From: Xiphophorus maculatus
Taxonomy: Eukaryota > Chordata > Actinopteri > Cyprinodontiformes > Poeciliidae
Length of the DNA stretch: 64,000 nucleotides
Assembly: GCF_002775205.1 (NCBI RefSeq)
Contig: NC_036451.1
Location: 18,980,351 to 19,044,350, forward strand
Direction: 5' to 3'
The position numbers were made by a program, and so were the translations under genes. The notes beneath the pieces were generated by a model, which was not told the origin of the DNA, searched no databases, and worked only from the letters and a program-made list of their open reading frames with translations. Shown in pieces: positions 1-11,400 of this stretch. Numbering within the stretch: position 1 is the stretch's first letter; each line of letters starts with the position of its first letter.

Positions 1-590
1 TGTTTTTCTGCCAGCCGATCTGTAATACCGGGAAGAAGCTTGACGGGAGTCAGTTTATCATGAGCACAGAGAGCACAACAGATAGATTCCCCCTGTCTCC
101 TCCCCTTCAGCACAGATAGACTCGGAGCATGGGCACTCAGCCAACACAATCAATCTATCCGCTCCTACCCCCAGCCTCTAACTCTTATTGGAGGACGGCT
201 TCCAAAGGGGCAAGAAAGCATGAATCATAGCCCGGCTATGAGAAGCTGCTACGCCTCCAAATACATGTGTTGTGGCTCGAAATCACTCGCCATTAAAGAC
301 GGTCTGGCGAGGGATCGTTGCAGCCCTGCAACAAAGTTGTAGCATTTAGGAAGGGGCCGAGGCGGCGCAAGGGAGAAGGATTGCTGGTCTTGGCCTAGTT
401 TTCTTGTCTGATCAGAAACCTGTGCACCTCTGCCCTTCCCCCACCCAAACTGAAGCCTCTACTATTACAAGCTAAGAGGGGCTCAGTGTGGAGTGAGGTG
501 AGCAGCTCAACCACCTCCACATTTCAGCGTTATATGTTGCGGTCTGCATGCAACCACTGCCGTAGGAACAAATAAAGGTTCTCAAAATTG
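1..590. other. Intergenic, non-repetitive, moderately GC-rich
   Basis: This stretch has higher complexity and GC than the flanks but no ORF of note and no splice-flanked coding block. It could be part of a regulatory region of tcf3 or of an upstream gene outside the window. I see no further support for either. Confidence 0.3.
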
Positions 591-599
591 AACGGCACA

Positions 600-880
600 T
601 TATTATTTTTTTGTTTTGTTTGCTCTCTGCAAAGCGTTGCTTATCTGTGAAAGAGATCCAAAGAGGATTAAGTCATTAGCACACATTATTGCAGATTATT
701 ACAGGCTGTTGTTTCTTGTGAGAATTTATGCAATTGAAAAATACATGTACGTAGGCGGAATACTTCATTAATATGCACAAATATATGACCGATTAGCACC
801 AATGTGCCAAACATATGCTAATTTTCCATGTGCATCTGTCGTTAATTAAAGATATGAAGCTGGGAATGGCTCGAAGGAAC
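600..880. promoter_or_regulatory. Candidate conserved non-coding enhancer (homeodomain/POU-like sites)
   Basis: A dense cluster of TAAT-core and octamer-like words: TTATGCAATTG (727-737), CATTAATATGCACAA (766-780), ATATGCTAAT (near 813-822) and GTTAATTAAAG (near 841-851). This composition is typical of developmental vertebrate non-coding elements. The 15-base word at 766-780 occurs again at 19212-19226 in a similar cluster. Function is inferred, not shown. Confidence 0.4.
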
Positions 881-2004
881 TACAGAGGGGTTGTGGGATA
901 CAATCCCTCCGCAGTCTGCTTTCAACTGTCCATCGAACTCCAAATGTAGTTTCACAAATGCAAAAAATATAGGTTTTTGTTTGATGGTAATGGACATATG
1001 ACTTTGTAGTATAAATTTGAGCTTTTATGGATTACCGTGTGCTATTTTATGCCAGAAACAAGTACATAGTCAACTCAAGAGTGACTGCCGTTGCTATATG
1101 CTGATTCTTTACTAAGCCATTTATATCAAATGAATGTTAATTTGGACAAAATGGTTTAGATGCAGTATTAATGCTCTGAGGCCACATTACTGAGGCTTAC
1201 TTTATATCTTTTTAAAAATGTTTCCATGCACAATCACAAGCATCTGTGTATTCTATTGGCATTTTATGAAACAGTCCAACACTAAGTCATATATAATTGT
1301 GATGTGGAAGCAAACTGGTACATAGTTTTGAAAAACGCTTACACATAAAAATCTTCAAAGTGTAAACTCTGTTTATTTGCGGCCCCTTTCAATTAATACC
1401 TTATTGAATTACTTTTTGCTGCACATTTTTTTCCCCATATGTGTCTTTGCACAGTTAGAGTCTGAAAGTTTTCCCCATCCTTCCACGCAGAAAGGTTCAG
1501 ACTCATCGGGCTTTAAATTCTGATTGGATTTGTGTGGTGCACCACTGATATTTAGTTTGTCAACAGATTCTCGCAGTTGAACTGTGAATCAGTGCAGCTC
1601 CTTCAGAGTCATCATGAGTCTCTTGGCTATTATCTGTCCAGTACTCCAGTTTAGATACATTCCCGTGTCTCGGTAGTTTGCAGTTCTGTCGACTTCTTGT
1701 TCTATTTTCAGATGAGGAAATGCTCCATAAGGTGTTCAAAGTTTGTTATTTTCACAACCTAATTCTACTTTTGCATTCACAATGAACACACCTTCTGGTG
1801 TGTTTGGGCTTCATGGTGTTTGTTCACTCGTGTTCTCTGGTAAAACTCTGAGATCTTATTTTATTACTTTACACTCATAATAACAGTATACAGCATAGAT
1901 ATTAACAAACAACTAATATTTTGCAAAGTTTTCAGGTTTCACACAGTTGTCAACCGAGATGTCTTTTCTTCAATTATCTAGCAGTAACAAAATAATAAAA
2001 CAAA

Positions 2005-2265
2005 AAATTAGGGAAGCACCAATATGAACATTTTGCTACAATATTAATACGGCCGATAACCAATATCTACAAATTTGAACCTGTCACTCTCCCCTAACTC
2101 CCAAAACACAAATGACATGGAAATAAACATCAGTTATTTGTATCGGCGCAGTTTCACTTATTAGACCAATGCATATATGTTAAATGAGTGAATAACATCA
2201 GCTGATACTGAGATTAATACCTATACATCATACATCACTAATAGTAATAGTAATAATAATAATAA
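2005..2265. repeat. Degenerate MITE-like element
   Basis: The left end reads like the common fish repeat start 'gggatgcaccgatat' with changes. The right end carries a similar sequence in reverse orientation. No coding capacity. Boundaries are approximate. Confidence 0.35.
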
Positions 2266-3791
2266 TTATATAGATTATGTTAATCTAGGTCAAGCCATAA
2301 AGTTTTAAAAATACATATGATGAAATATTGGCTTTTTTTTTAAATATAAATTTGGTTTGCCCCATTCTCCTCTTTATGTTTTTATTTGTCTCAGACATAA
2401 ACTATCTCTGCTTAGTCTTGTCATTACATGCACTCTGTCTCAGTTTATGTGTTTTTCCAGGTCTTTCTTCACTGCCCCCTCCCTCCCTCCAGACTGGCTG
2501 CCCTCGTACATGCTCTCCATGTCAGACCCAGCTGTTACTACAAACTACTTGGAGGGCTTACAAGCCTAATTGCAAATCCTGACAACAGCACCGCTTTTAC
2601 ATCAAGGCCCAACGTCAACTATAAAAAGCAAGAATATGAAAGATTTTCTCTCTCTGTCCATTGAAAATTCATTCCTCCTAAGCACATGTTCCCATCTGGT
2701 CAAATGTCATCATTTAGCTAAAACATTAGTAGAAATAACAATAAAAAAAAGAAAGAAAAAGATTTCAATTTATTTTATTTTATTCGCATTTTGTTTTTGT
2801 TTCAATGACCTTCATGTTTGTGTGAAATATTTGAATGTGTGCTTGGTGTGTTTGTGAAGGCATTTACAGCCCATAGGTGAGATTATTTCAAAGCTGTAGG
2901 CCCATTACATTCCTAAAATGGCCTACAAAACTAATTAATGTTCTCTGTCAAGGATTTTTCTGTAACCCAGGGGACCACAATGGATGGTTTATTTACCTCA
3001 GTGACCTTCTGACAGCAAATCTCATCTCTCATTGAGAACATCTGGGGGGATACAGGAAAGCTTCAGGTGGTAATAAGTTGGGTACAATTTTCAGCTGTCA
3101 TATGTTGTACTGTTAAAGTTTACACTCATAGCATGGGCATCATGCCCAAAAAGTTACTCATATGACGGCATACTAGAGTTTATTTAGTCCTTATCTGAGA
3201 TACTGCTGATGACTGCTAGATAAGGAGTTCTTGGGCTTGTTGTTTGTTCTCTTTAAAATATACCAAAAAGGTTTGCTTACATGTCAGAGTACCAACCAAG
3301 ACAGGAAACAAAGAAGGTTCATTAAAACTTCCTCTTTTGACAAGCTTTGCCCTCAGGTTAAGTTCAACAGCTGCCTAACACCTACATACGCTTTTAATAT
3401 GCACTGTTGCTGTGCGTTTCCAGGTGAATGCTACAGAACTAGATTTGTTTTTTGCAAGTTAAATAAATAAGCGAGATAGGTCATAGGCTATATCTGTGTG
3501 TGTATCTGGGACATCTGATGTCCCGTTTTTCATTCTTTTGTCCCAGCTATAGCTACAGAACAGTTGCTAAATTCAAAGATTGATTTTCTTCCTAAGAGAA
3601 GAAATGTTGTGTTGCAGGAAAATTCATGCTGTGTGTGCCCTCCCCGTTTGAAGTGTTTGCCCTGAACTATTTCACTCCTCACTCCCTCCTCTCCATTCTG
3701 CTCTGGAGAAGGCAGTTACTAGGCGTGTGTTGGTCTTATGTTTGCCAGTTCACAAAAAAAAAGAAAAGCAAAAAGAAAGGCAGACTATGGA

Positions 3792-3798
3792 AATAATG

Positions 3799-3836
<38 letters not shown>

Positions 3837-3862
3837 TAATAATAATAATTAATAATAATAAT
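3792..3862. repeat. (TAA)n microsatellite
   Basis: About 70 bases of AAT units, interrupted by one TGAT near the start and AATTAAT twice near the end. Confidence 0.9.
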
Positions 3863-4189
3863 GCCAGGGATTGATATTATCAGAGTCCTTTATTGACTGC
3901 AATGGAGAATACCAGAAAAAAATACATGTACATTCCAGAAATAATAATAATGATAAATAATAATACAAACAAAAAATAAATAAATAAAAATAACTATAAG
4001 TTATTTCGATTTCCTTGTGTTTTAATTAAGCAATATTTAAGCCCCAAGTGTTGTAAAATGTTTTGGAAAAAATAACAAAAGAGGACCTACCAACCTAAGT
4101 ATTAAATGATGTCAGCAGGCATGTTTGAGGCCCCCTTTAGCCAGCCTCCCTGAGCACACAGCGAAAGTGAGCGTCAACAAAAAGGCGGG

Positions 4190-4330
4190 CAGAAGGTGGA
4201 TTTCCTAAAACACACTGGCTATTGTTGCTGTCAATCAACCAATTACGCTTTGCCATTGGCTGAAGCCATTCGCATTTATCGTGCCATCTCGTCGAGCCGC
4301 TGCTGTGTAATAGCAGGTAACTTTCTTACG
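4190..4330 (+). promoter_or_regulatory. Probable tcf3 promoter with two CCAAT boxes
   Basis: A CCAAT box at 4239-4243 and an inverted one at 4255-4259 lie about 16 bases apart. They sit just upstream of a CpG-richer stretch (about 4280-4610) in otherwise AT-rich DNA. No TATA box is evident. The transcription start itself cannot be placed from sequence alone. Confidence 0.5.
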
Positions 4331-4874
4331 ATAGCCTTCCGCTGTGTGACCTAGTGCTCGTATTTATCCTGCAGTTTGAAGAGTACTCTCTCCGGAAATT
4401 GGAAGTAGGTGATTTTCTTGTTCCAGAACGACAAAAGGTCAAATTCGCGTTTTCCCCCTCGAACAGAAAACTCTCGCATATCTGAAAGGCGTTTGAAATC
4501 GGACACCGCTGGCGTTGAGGCCCTCACTTTTTTGCGCGGACGGATACGTTGTTACGTCTGACAATGTGGACGGAGGTGGTGAAGATGTCTACGAGAAGAA
4601 TGAAATCATCTCTGTAGTAACAACAAGAAAGGAAGACGCGAGATTAGTTACTATAACAGAATTGTTTGTGCGTAGTCTTGTTACATTGTAGCAAACACGT
4701 GGGCGCTACGTGGAGAAAAGGCAGACTTCCCGGGGACAAAAGAAAGACATCCACTGTGCTCCAATGCGTTTCGTGCACTGAGGTCGAAATTCTCTTGAAG
4801 TTTTATGTTTTTCCCCCCTTCGAGTCTCCGCTTTTCTTTTTTACTGTTGGATATCACACGCACGGAGAGGAGAG
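4300..4874 (+). other. tcf3: Probable non-coding exon 1 (5'UTR) of tcf3
   Basis: A CpG-rich stretch runs into a good donor, GAGAG|GTAAAT, at 4874/4875. The coding exon that carries the ATG has its own acceptor at 8394-8395 (CTCTCTTAG), so at least one upstream leader exon must exist. A 17-codon upstream ORF (ATG at 4564, TAG at 4615-4617) would sit in this leader. The 5' boundary is inferred. Confidence 0.5.
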
Positions 4875-4960
4875 GTAAATACTAAATCTTTCACCTTACA
4901 CTTCGGGGGGAAGTTGCATGAATTTCATTGGCGTTTCATTGCCACCTAATTTTCGAAAAG

Positions 4961-4982
4961 TTTTTTTTTTTTTTTTTTTTTT
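4961..4982. repeat. Poly-T tract (22 T)
   Basis: Uninterrupted T22 in tcf3 intron 1. Confidence 0.9.
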
Positions 4983-6577
4983 GGGAATGTGTGGTTTAAG
5001 CGGGGGATGTGAGTTTTTTTTTGTCTGGTCTCCGGCTCGACCTCGGAGTGGAGGAAATTACTCCTTTGTTCTGCAAAATGACTCCTTTATGGTTAAATGT
5101 TGGTGGCTTTGCCTCTTTGTTTTTTCACCGTGCGCCTTTCTGCCACAGGCTCCAGCCATTGAAGTAGGAATATTAAATCTTTACCATTTTCTTATGCTGG
5201 GGGGGCATTTTAGCCAAACTTTGTGATGTGGATCATTTTCCCTGTAGACGTGAAGCAAACTTTCCATAACCCCCTCCAACCCTCCCAGTGGTACCCTTTA
5301 AACATTCCTTTATGGAAGTGTCTGGCCACTACTTATTTTATTGCACATTTGGCAGGAAATTCCTCACGATCCCACCCCCACCGTCTCCTCCACTGATCTC
5401 CCTCATAATGCACGACTTGAACCCTAATAGTAAGGGGAAAGGCAGCTTAAAATGTGCTGCGGGAAGTTTGGAGACCCACTCCTGCTCCTCTTGGTCGCAG
5501 TCGATGCACTTGCTCCACACAGGGAAGATAAAACTGGAGGTTATGGTTTTTGGTGAGTCTGGAGCATAATGTCAACAAGGCTCACAGTAAACAGAATGGG
5601 TTAGTTGTCAGCAGCTAGATTAGCTCTGGATGGGGCCTAGTGGTCCTGATCAAATTCTGGTGCCCAACATTTCCGCAGGCACTGTTATGTTCACTTTTTT
5701 CACCTTATTTATTTAGTATTTTGTTGTTTTTTTGCGCTGTGTATGATTAAACTCGGTTTTGCAAATGAAATTAAATGAAGTTCCAAAAGGCATATTTTTC
5801 GTTCGGACTGAGATGTTCACTGCTTCTAGTTTTGACCTTTCTTCACTTTTATTTTACATCTAGACTGAACTTTGCTAGGCATGGGCTGGTATGAGATTTT
5901 TCAGTATAATAACTTTTAAGGGAAAAACACCATGGTTACATAACTATGTCAATTTGTAAAAGATTAAAAAAAGATATATGTGTATATACTAGAAATGCAG
6001 CAATTATTTGTTCAGAAAACTGAATCAGTCAGTTCTTTTTGTTTATTGCGTCTGATCGACATTGGTTGGTCAGATACTGAAAAATCTTTTTTGTCCTTTC
6101 CCTTTAAATGCATGAAAACTTAAAACTACAGCCATTTTCGGTGTGTAAATGACCACAGCTTTTCTTTGCTGTAATTTGATTTAAGTTGAATAAATATCAG
6201 ATCTCGGCTTCAAGCATAGGTATTAATACACACTTTGGATCAATTTGGCAATTGTTCCGTTTTTTTATTAGATTAAAAATTGCTACCTCTATCAAGGAGT
6301 CTGAAGCAAATCTATTTTGATCCTTGTGGAGAAGTGACAAGTCAGAATTTGCAGGTTAGATAAAAAAATAGCACAAAATTGATATTAGCTTGGAAAAACA
6401 AATGGTCTGATTCCTTTTAGTGCTAAACAGTATGATGTTTGGATTAATAGTTACATAATAATGGTATCATAAATTATTGTTCTTGATTTTGATACAAACT
6501 TAAAACCATGTATAGAATAAACAGTCTCCAGTATTGGCACTAGTATTTGATGTCCTTTTGCTATAGCCGTCCATGTT

Positions 6578-6680
6578 TGAATTTGTCTTTCTTGTTAGCT
6601 AGGGGAAGTGTTTAAGGCAGCTGGCCGGCAGTGTGCAGAATCAAATGTGCTGGTTGGGGGCAGCCCTGTGTTACTCTGTA
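6578..6680 (+). repeat. Dispersed repeat family, copy A
   Basis: It shares a TTTGTCTTTCTTGT-like start and a GCTGGCNGGCAGTGTGCAG-like core with copies near 9840, 11300, 30635 and 43565. No coding capacity. Confidence 0.5.
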
Positions 6681-7553
6681 AACCTGAGAGAGTGTTGGTC
6701 ACTCTGTCGCTTTCTCTAGACGAACTTAAATCTGTAGGAATGATGTTATGGAAAAAATTGAGATTTATTCAAAGCAATGTTTGGAAATCTTGGTATATCT
6801 TCATTCCAGCTCCCGGCCCTTCCCTAGATGTTACACATATGCATAGCAACAAGGCATATTGTTGTTTCTGACGCCACTTATCTCTTGTTAGTTGCTCTAA
6901 AGATTCAGCTTTTAGATCTACGGGTGTTTTTCAGAATGTAAAGCAGTCATTAGGATTAAGATGTGTAGCATTTGTTACAACTGTTGTGCATCTTAACTAG
7001 AGGTGCATACTCTTTTGTGGAGAATGACCCGTCTTTTCTTTGTGTGGGGTGACAAAGACCCCCTCTGCTACCCCTAATCTGCTCGCTTCCAATATTGATC
7101 CAGCAGTAGCTTAAGATGCCATTTTGCTACATAAAGCCCCCCCTACCCCTCCACTCCATGTGCTTTACTCATTGGTAGATTGTGGTTGAAAAGTTTGTCA
7201 GAGGTCTCCTTTATAGTACCATAAGCTCCTGTAATCATGTTTTGTGATGTTAAATTAGTTTGTTTTGACTTGGACTGTAATATGTTTCTCCCATGAAGTG
7301 ATTTGCTTTATTGTGATAATTTATTACCGCTTTGCTCTGCTCCAAAGTCAGTTAGCATAAGCAGATTCTTTTCTTTACGTCAGTTTATCCCTTCACTATT
7401 CATGTTCACTCCACCTTCATCAAGACATGTGCTTTTTAGTTGTTTTTTTTTTTGGTTGCGTTTGTGTCACATCGACCTATGCTATTTCTGAATTACAAAA
7501 GAGGCTGTAAAAGCACACCACCTGTTGGTGTCCAAGTGCCTCTATTCTTCCAG

Positions 7554-7633
7554 TTCCTCCCGGAGCCGCCACCGCTGCCGCTCGGCTTCGGAGAGAAAGC
7601 CTTCGGGCTTGCACTGGAATGCAAAACACAGGG
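7554..7633. other. GC-rich exon-like island in tcf3 intron 1, strand uncertain
   Basis: A GC-rich block of about 75 bases stands out in AT-rich intron. On the + strand it is bounded by a pyrimidine-rich acceptor (ATTCTTCCAG, ending 7551) and a donor (CAGG|GTAAAT near 7633). On the - strand it follows an acceptor (TTTTGCATTCCAG, complement near 7614-7626) and reads CKPEGFLSEAERQRWRLREE-like, then LEE and a stop: a helix-forming C-terminus. I do not recognise the protein. It could be an alternative 5'UTR exon of tcf3, a terminal exon of a nested gene, or a decayed fragment. Confidence 0.35.
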
Positions 7634-8417
7634 TAAATCCTGTATTCATGCTCACTGTTTCTTTTGACAAGCTTCTTTCTGAGTTGACATATGGTAATTT
7701 GGTAATGACGTGTTTGCATACAGTCATTAGCTCTGCCTTTCACCCCCATTTCCTTGGGCTAACAATAGTCCCAATTATGTCTGTAATTGTAAGTGTGTTA
7801 CATTCTCTTTCATGTAGCAGTGATCGACATATGGTTCTTTTATTTGTCAGGGTTGCGTAAAATGAAAGACTTTTTTTTTTCTCTTCTTAAGTCATTACTC
7901 GGTAGTGATTTAACTCGGCGCACAGTGCTCATCAGTTCAGTCAGTTTCTGGAGGAAAATGTGTAAGTAGACCCCGTCTGTGCTGTGTCGTATTGAGTAGC
8001 CTCATGTTGTCTTATTTTTCCTCCCTAATCTGTCCATAATTCATCAAGGTTGTAATCTGAGCAGTGTGTTTTGGTCAAGTTACAGCCTTGTTTCCAACCT
8101 CTTGAATATACAACACTTGCATTTGACCTGAAATTGTGTTTCATGCAGCTTAAAGGTGAACAACAGCTTTATTGGCAATGAGAAAGTGGCTTTAAATGAA
8201 AACAAGTTGCTGCCGCTGCACCCCTGCTCTGGTGTCTCAGAGAGGGAAAACAAATCTTGAAAGTTGTGATGTAACCGACAGCAGTAGAGTAGTCTCAGTC
8301 ATTCATTACCATCATCATTCTTTTCTTGAACATGTAACTTCTCGTTGTGCTCGCAAGTGCAACTAAAATCCTGTATTTGCAAATTTCTCTCTTAGGGTTT
8401 GTTAGAGACTGAAGGGT

Positions 8418-11400
8418 ATGAGCGAACAGCAGCAAAGAATGGCTGCAGTGGAAACTGACAAGGAACTCAGCGACCTCCTGGATTTCAGCGCGGTAAGAGA
8501 GGGGGAAGAGCGGTCTGGGTGGTTCTGGGAGGAAGAAGACAGTGCAATACAGGTCTGAATTATGAAGCGCAGTGAAAGATGGTGTGAATAACAGAAGTTG
8601 TGGGGGGTAAGAAGAAAGGGAAAGGCTAAATATTACTTTAAGATTATGATAAACCTAATGAAAACATACCTACAGGGTCCATATGCATTTTCTGGTCTGA
8701 ATAAGTATGGAAAACTATTGTGAATTTTAGACTTTATTCCTTATTATTTTTGTACCCCCAAAAACTCTTAATTCTGGATGTATAAAGTGCTTCTAAAAGG
8801 GTTAAATGTAATTTAGATTTTGTCTTTGAATTTCCACATCTCAACGTAAATTTTTGTGAACTTATTTATCTGTTTACAGTCACTGGGCAAGCGAACCCAT
8901 AGATAAACAATCGAACAAACTCTGAAAATAACCTTTTTGCTGCTGTTTTGGAATCTAGGCCTTCTGAAACCAGAGTTTTAACTGAAACTTGGTTTAATTA
9001 GCTGAACAACAAAGAATTAAAACTGTGTAGCTTTGATACATAATTCAGGTGTTAATGTGTAAAAACAATGCTTTAAAGAATCTATTTGTTGTAGAGTAAT
9101 TTAGCCTGCGGGGGACAAATCCAAAGGTTTTACAGACGTTAAAGTAATGTTTAACTTGCGGACAAAAAACCCCCATTAATTAACAATTTTCATATCACCT
9201 TGCCGGATTGAACCATATTATGTTGTTTCATGATTCATAAACATAAAGTATAAAACAACATACTAGGAACACTGTTGGTGCTCAGATGTCTGAAAAATAT
9301 AGAACGTATGGATTTTTTAATTAAAAATGTGTTGAAATTGAGATTGGTGATATACAATATTATATTTTCTGTGATGTCAACAAGTTAAAAAAAATAATTA
9401 AAAATTAATCACAATTGTTTTCCATATAAATCTATTACTGCCTCGAGTCAGAACCTCTCAAAAATAATACTGTAAAAATAAAATGATTAAATAAGCTACT
9501 TCACATTATGTGACACATTTTTGCTGCAGAACAGCAGATATTTGCATTCAGTGTGTATTGAGGTCCCCAGTAACATTACACAGCCACACCAACAGCTTAC
9601 GTGTTTGCAAACATTCATTTGAGTTTATCGTTTATTCTTGTCACAATATGTCTATTTATTTTTTTGTCTTTTGATGACCAGCCTGTAGTTAACCACTTCA
9701 CCAGACATACAGCTGTAGTTTTACAACATGTTACCTTATGAAGACTGATGGAGGATGCTCATTTAGTTCCCACACTGACCTTCCAGGTAGTGGCAACTGG
9801 GTATATTCCCCTCAAAAAATTTATTTTTCTGTTTTCTGCAGTTAAAAATTGCAGTAGCCTCCTTGTAGGCAGCTGACTGGCAGTGCACAGCAACAGGTGG
9901 GGTAGGGATACTCTTGTCACCCTATACTTAATGCAGCTAAAAATACAACACCCACCCACTGAGGCACTTTGTCTGACATCTCGTTAAAAACACTTTTAAA
10001 CATATAAACGATATAAACACATTTTTGTAATAGTGGTAATGCCTAATTGACATAGATTAACTCAAATGTTTATATCTTTGGAATCCAAAACCTACTCATT
10101 TTGTTGTGATGTTACAGTGGAAGTATCGCTGAACCTCAGGGTTGGAGTTAGTGAATCAAGCTTTAAATTTAGGCTGTTCAATTATGTAAAGGTACAAAGA
10201 AAGAAGTTCCCAGTGCAATTAGTCTGTTAGATGAAAAAATAAACAAGGACTCGGGAATAACAGCAAGAAATGCCTGCCTATTATTTGACTCATTTTTATT
10301 TCGTTAACAGGATCTTTGGGGAAAATACAGTGTTGTAAACTGGGCTGAACAGAGAGCTTCTGTGTCTGTTTTTGTCATATTTTAAGGAGAGATTTTTACT
10401 GTTGTTGCTCTCAGAGCTATTCTCCTGACATTATCTACAAAGCGGATGGAGACATTCTGCTCAGTGCTTTTTTTTTTCTTCCTTTTTTGTTTCATTTTGT
10501 TGTGAAACCTTTTGCAGCTTAACGCTGACATAAACATCTCATAGCTCCAGCAGAGATGTGTTTAGTCTTTTCACCCAAACAAACTGAAAAGCCGACATGT
10601 TTTTTTTTTTTTTTTCTGTGTGTGTGTGTGGCTCATCAAGTATTTCCTAATGGTTAATGCATACTTGGTAGCAGAGGTCATGTTAGAGAAATAGGACACA
10701 TTTGAATGAACTGATACTCAGTAAATCTCCTTTCTCACTTGTTTTGTCTAACACAACAAATCTAACACAACATATATTATTGTAACACAGCTTTTGATTA
10801 TATATTTAAGCTTCAGTCCCACATGAGCCACTGTTGAATTCTCACTATGTAATAAGTTTGAGTAGAAATACTGCACAAAAGCGTAAAACAGAAATCAACA
10901 TTATCTAATTAATTTTTTTATTTATAACAGAAAAATAACAGTTTCTACTGTTCTTAAAATAATCTATCTTATTGATCATTTTTTCAATGTTAATTCATTT
11001 CATATTTTAAATTTGATTCATAGCATAAAAAAGCAATGGTTAAACATCCATTAAATTGGCTGGTTTAAAAGTCCATATTGAATGGAATAATGCATTGTTG
11101 CTAGAAGTTAACCAAGCTAATATTAGCCTGGCAAAACAATATTAGCCTCATAGCCTCACCTAGTCAGGCTATCTGCTCAGGTACAGCTGGGAGTTTGCTG
11201 ACAAGCTTCTAGTAATTTGCCAAACGTAGTTTTAAATGACATTACCTTTAAATGGTTGATGGGTGACACCCCTTTAATTTCCATGCAGTGCTTGTGTTTT
11301 CGAATTTGTTTTTCTTGTAAGCATTGGATAAGTGTAGGTCCAGTCTTTTAGCTCGCTGACTGGCAGTGCACAGCAACAGGTGAGGTAGGTGCAGCAGAGT

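Larger units (their letters stand above)
881..4189. other. AT-rich intergenic DNA with repeats
   Basis: No gene is supported. It contains a degenerate repeat near 2005-2265 whose two ends resemble inverted copies of a fish MITE (gggaagcaccaatat-like start, tgatgtatgatgtatagg-like reverse end). It also holds a (TAA)n tract at 3792-3862 and A-rich low-complexity DNA near 3935-3990. The ORFs at 2328-2857 and 3231-3470 have no family resemblance. Confidence 0.5.
4875..8395 (+). other. tcf3 intron 1
   Basis: Mostly AT-rich. It holds a poly-T tract at 4961-4982, one copy of a dispersed repeat near 6578-6680, and a GC-rich exon-like island at 7554-7633 listed separately. Confidence 0.5.

Noticed and set aside
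3792-3862. Regular repeat considered as an array
   Set aside because: It is a plain (TAA)n microsatellite without spacers.
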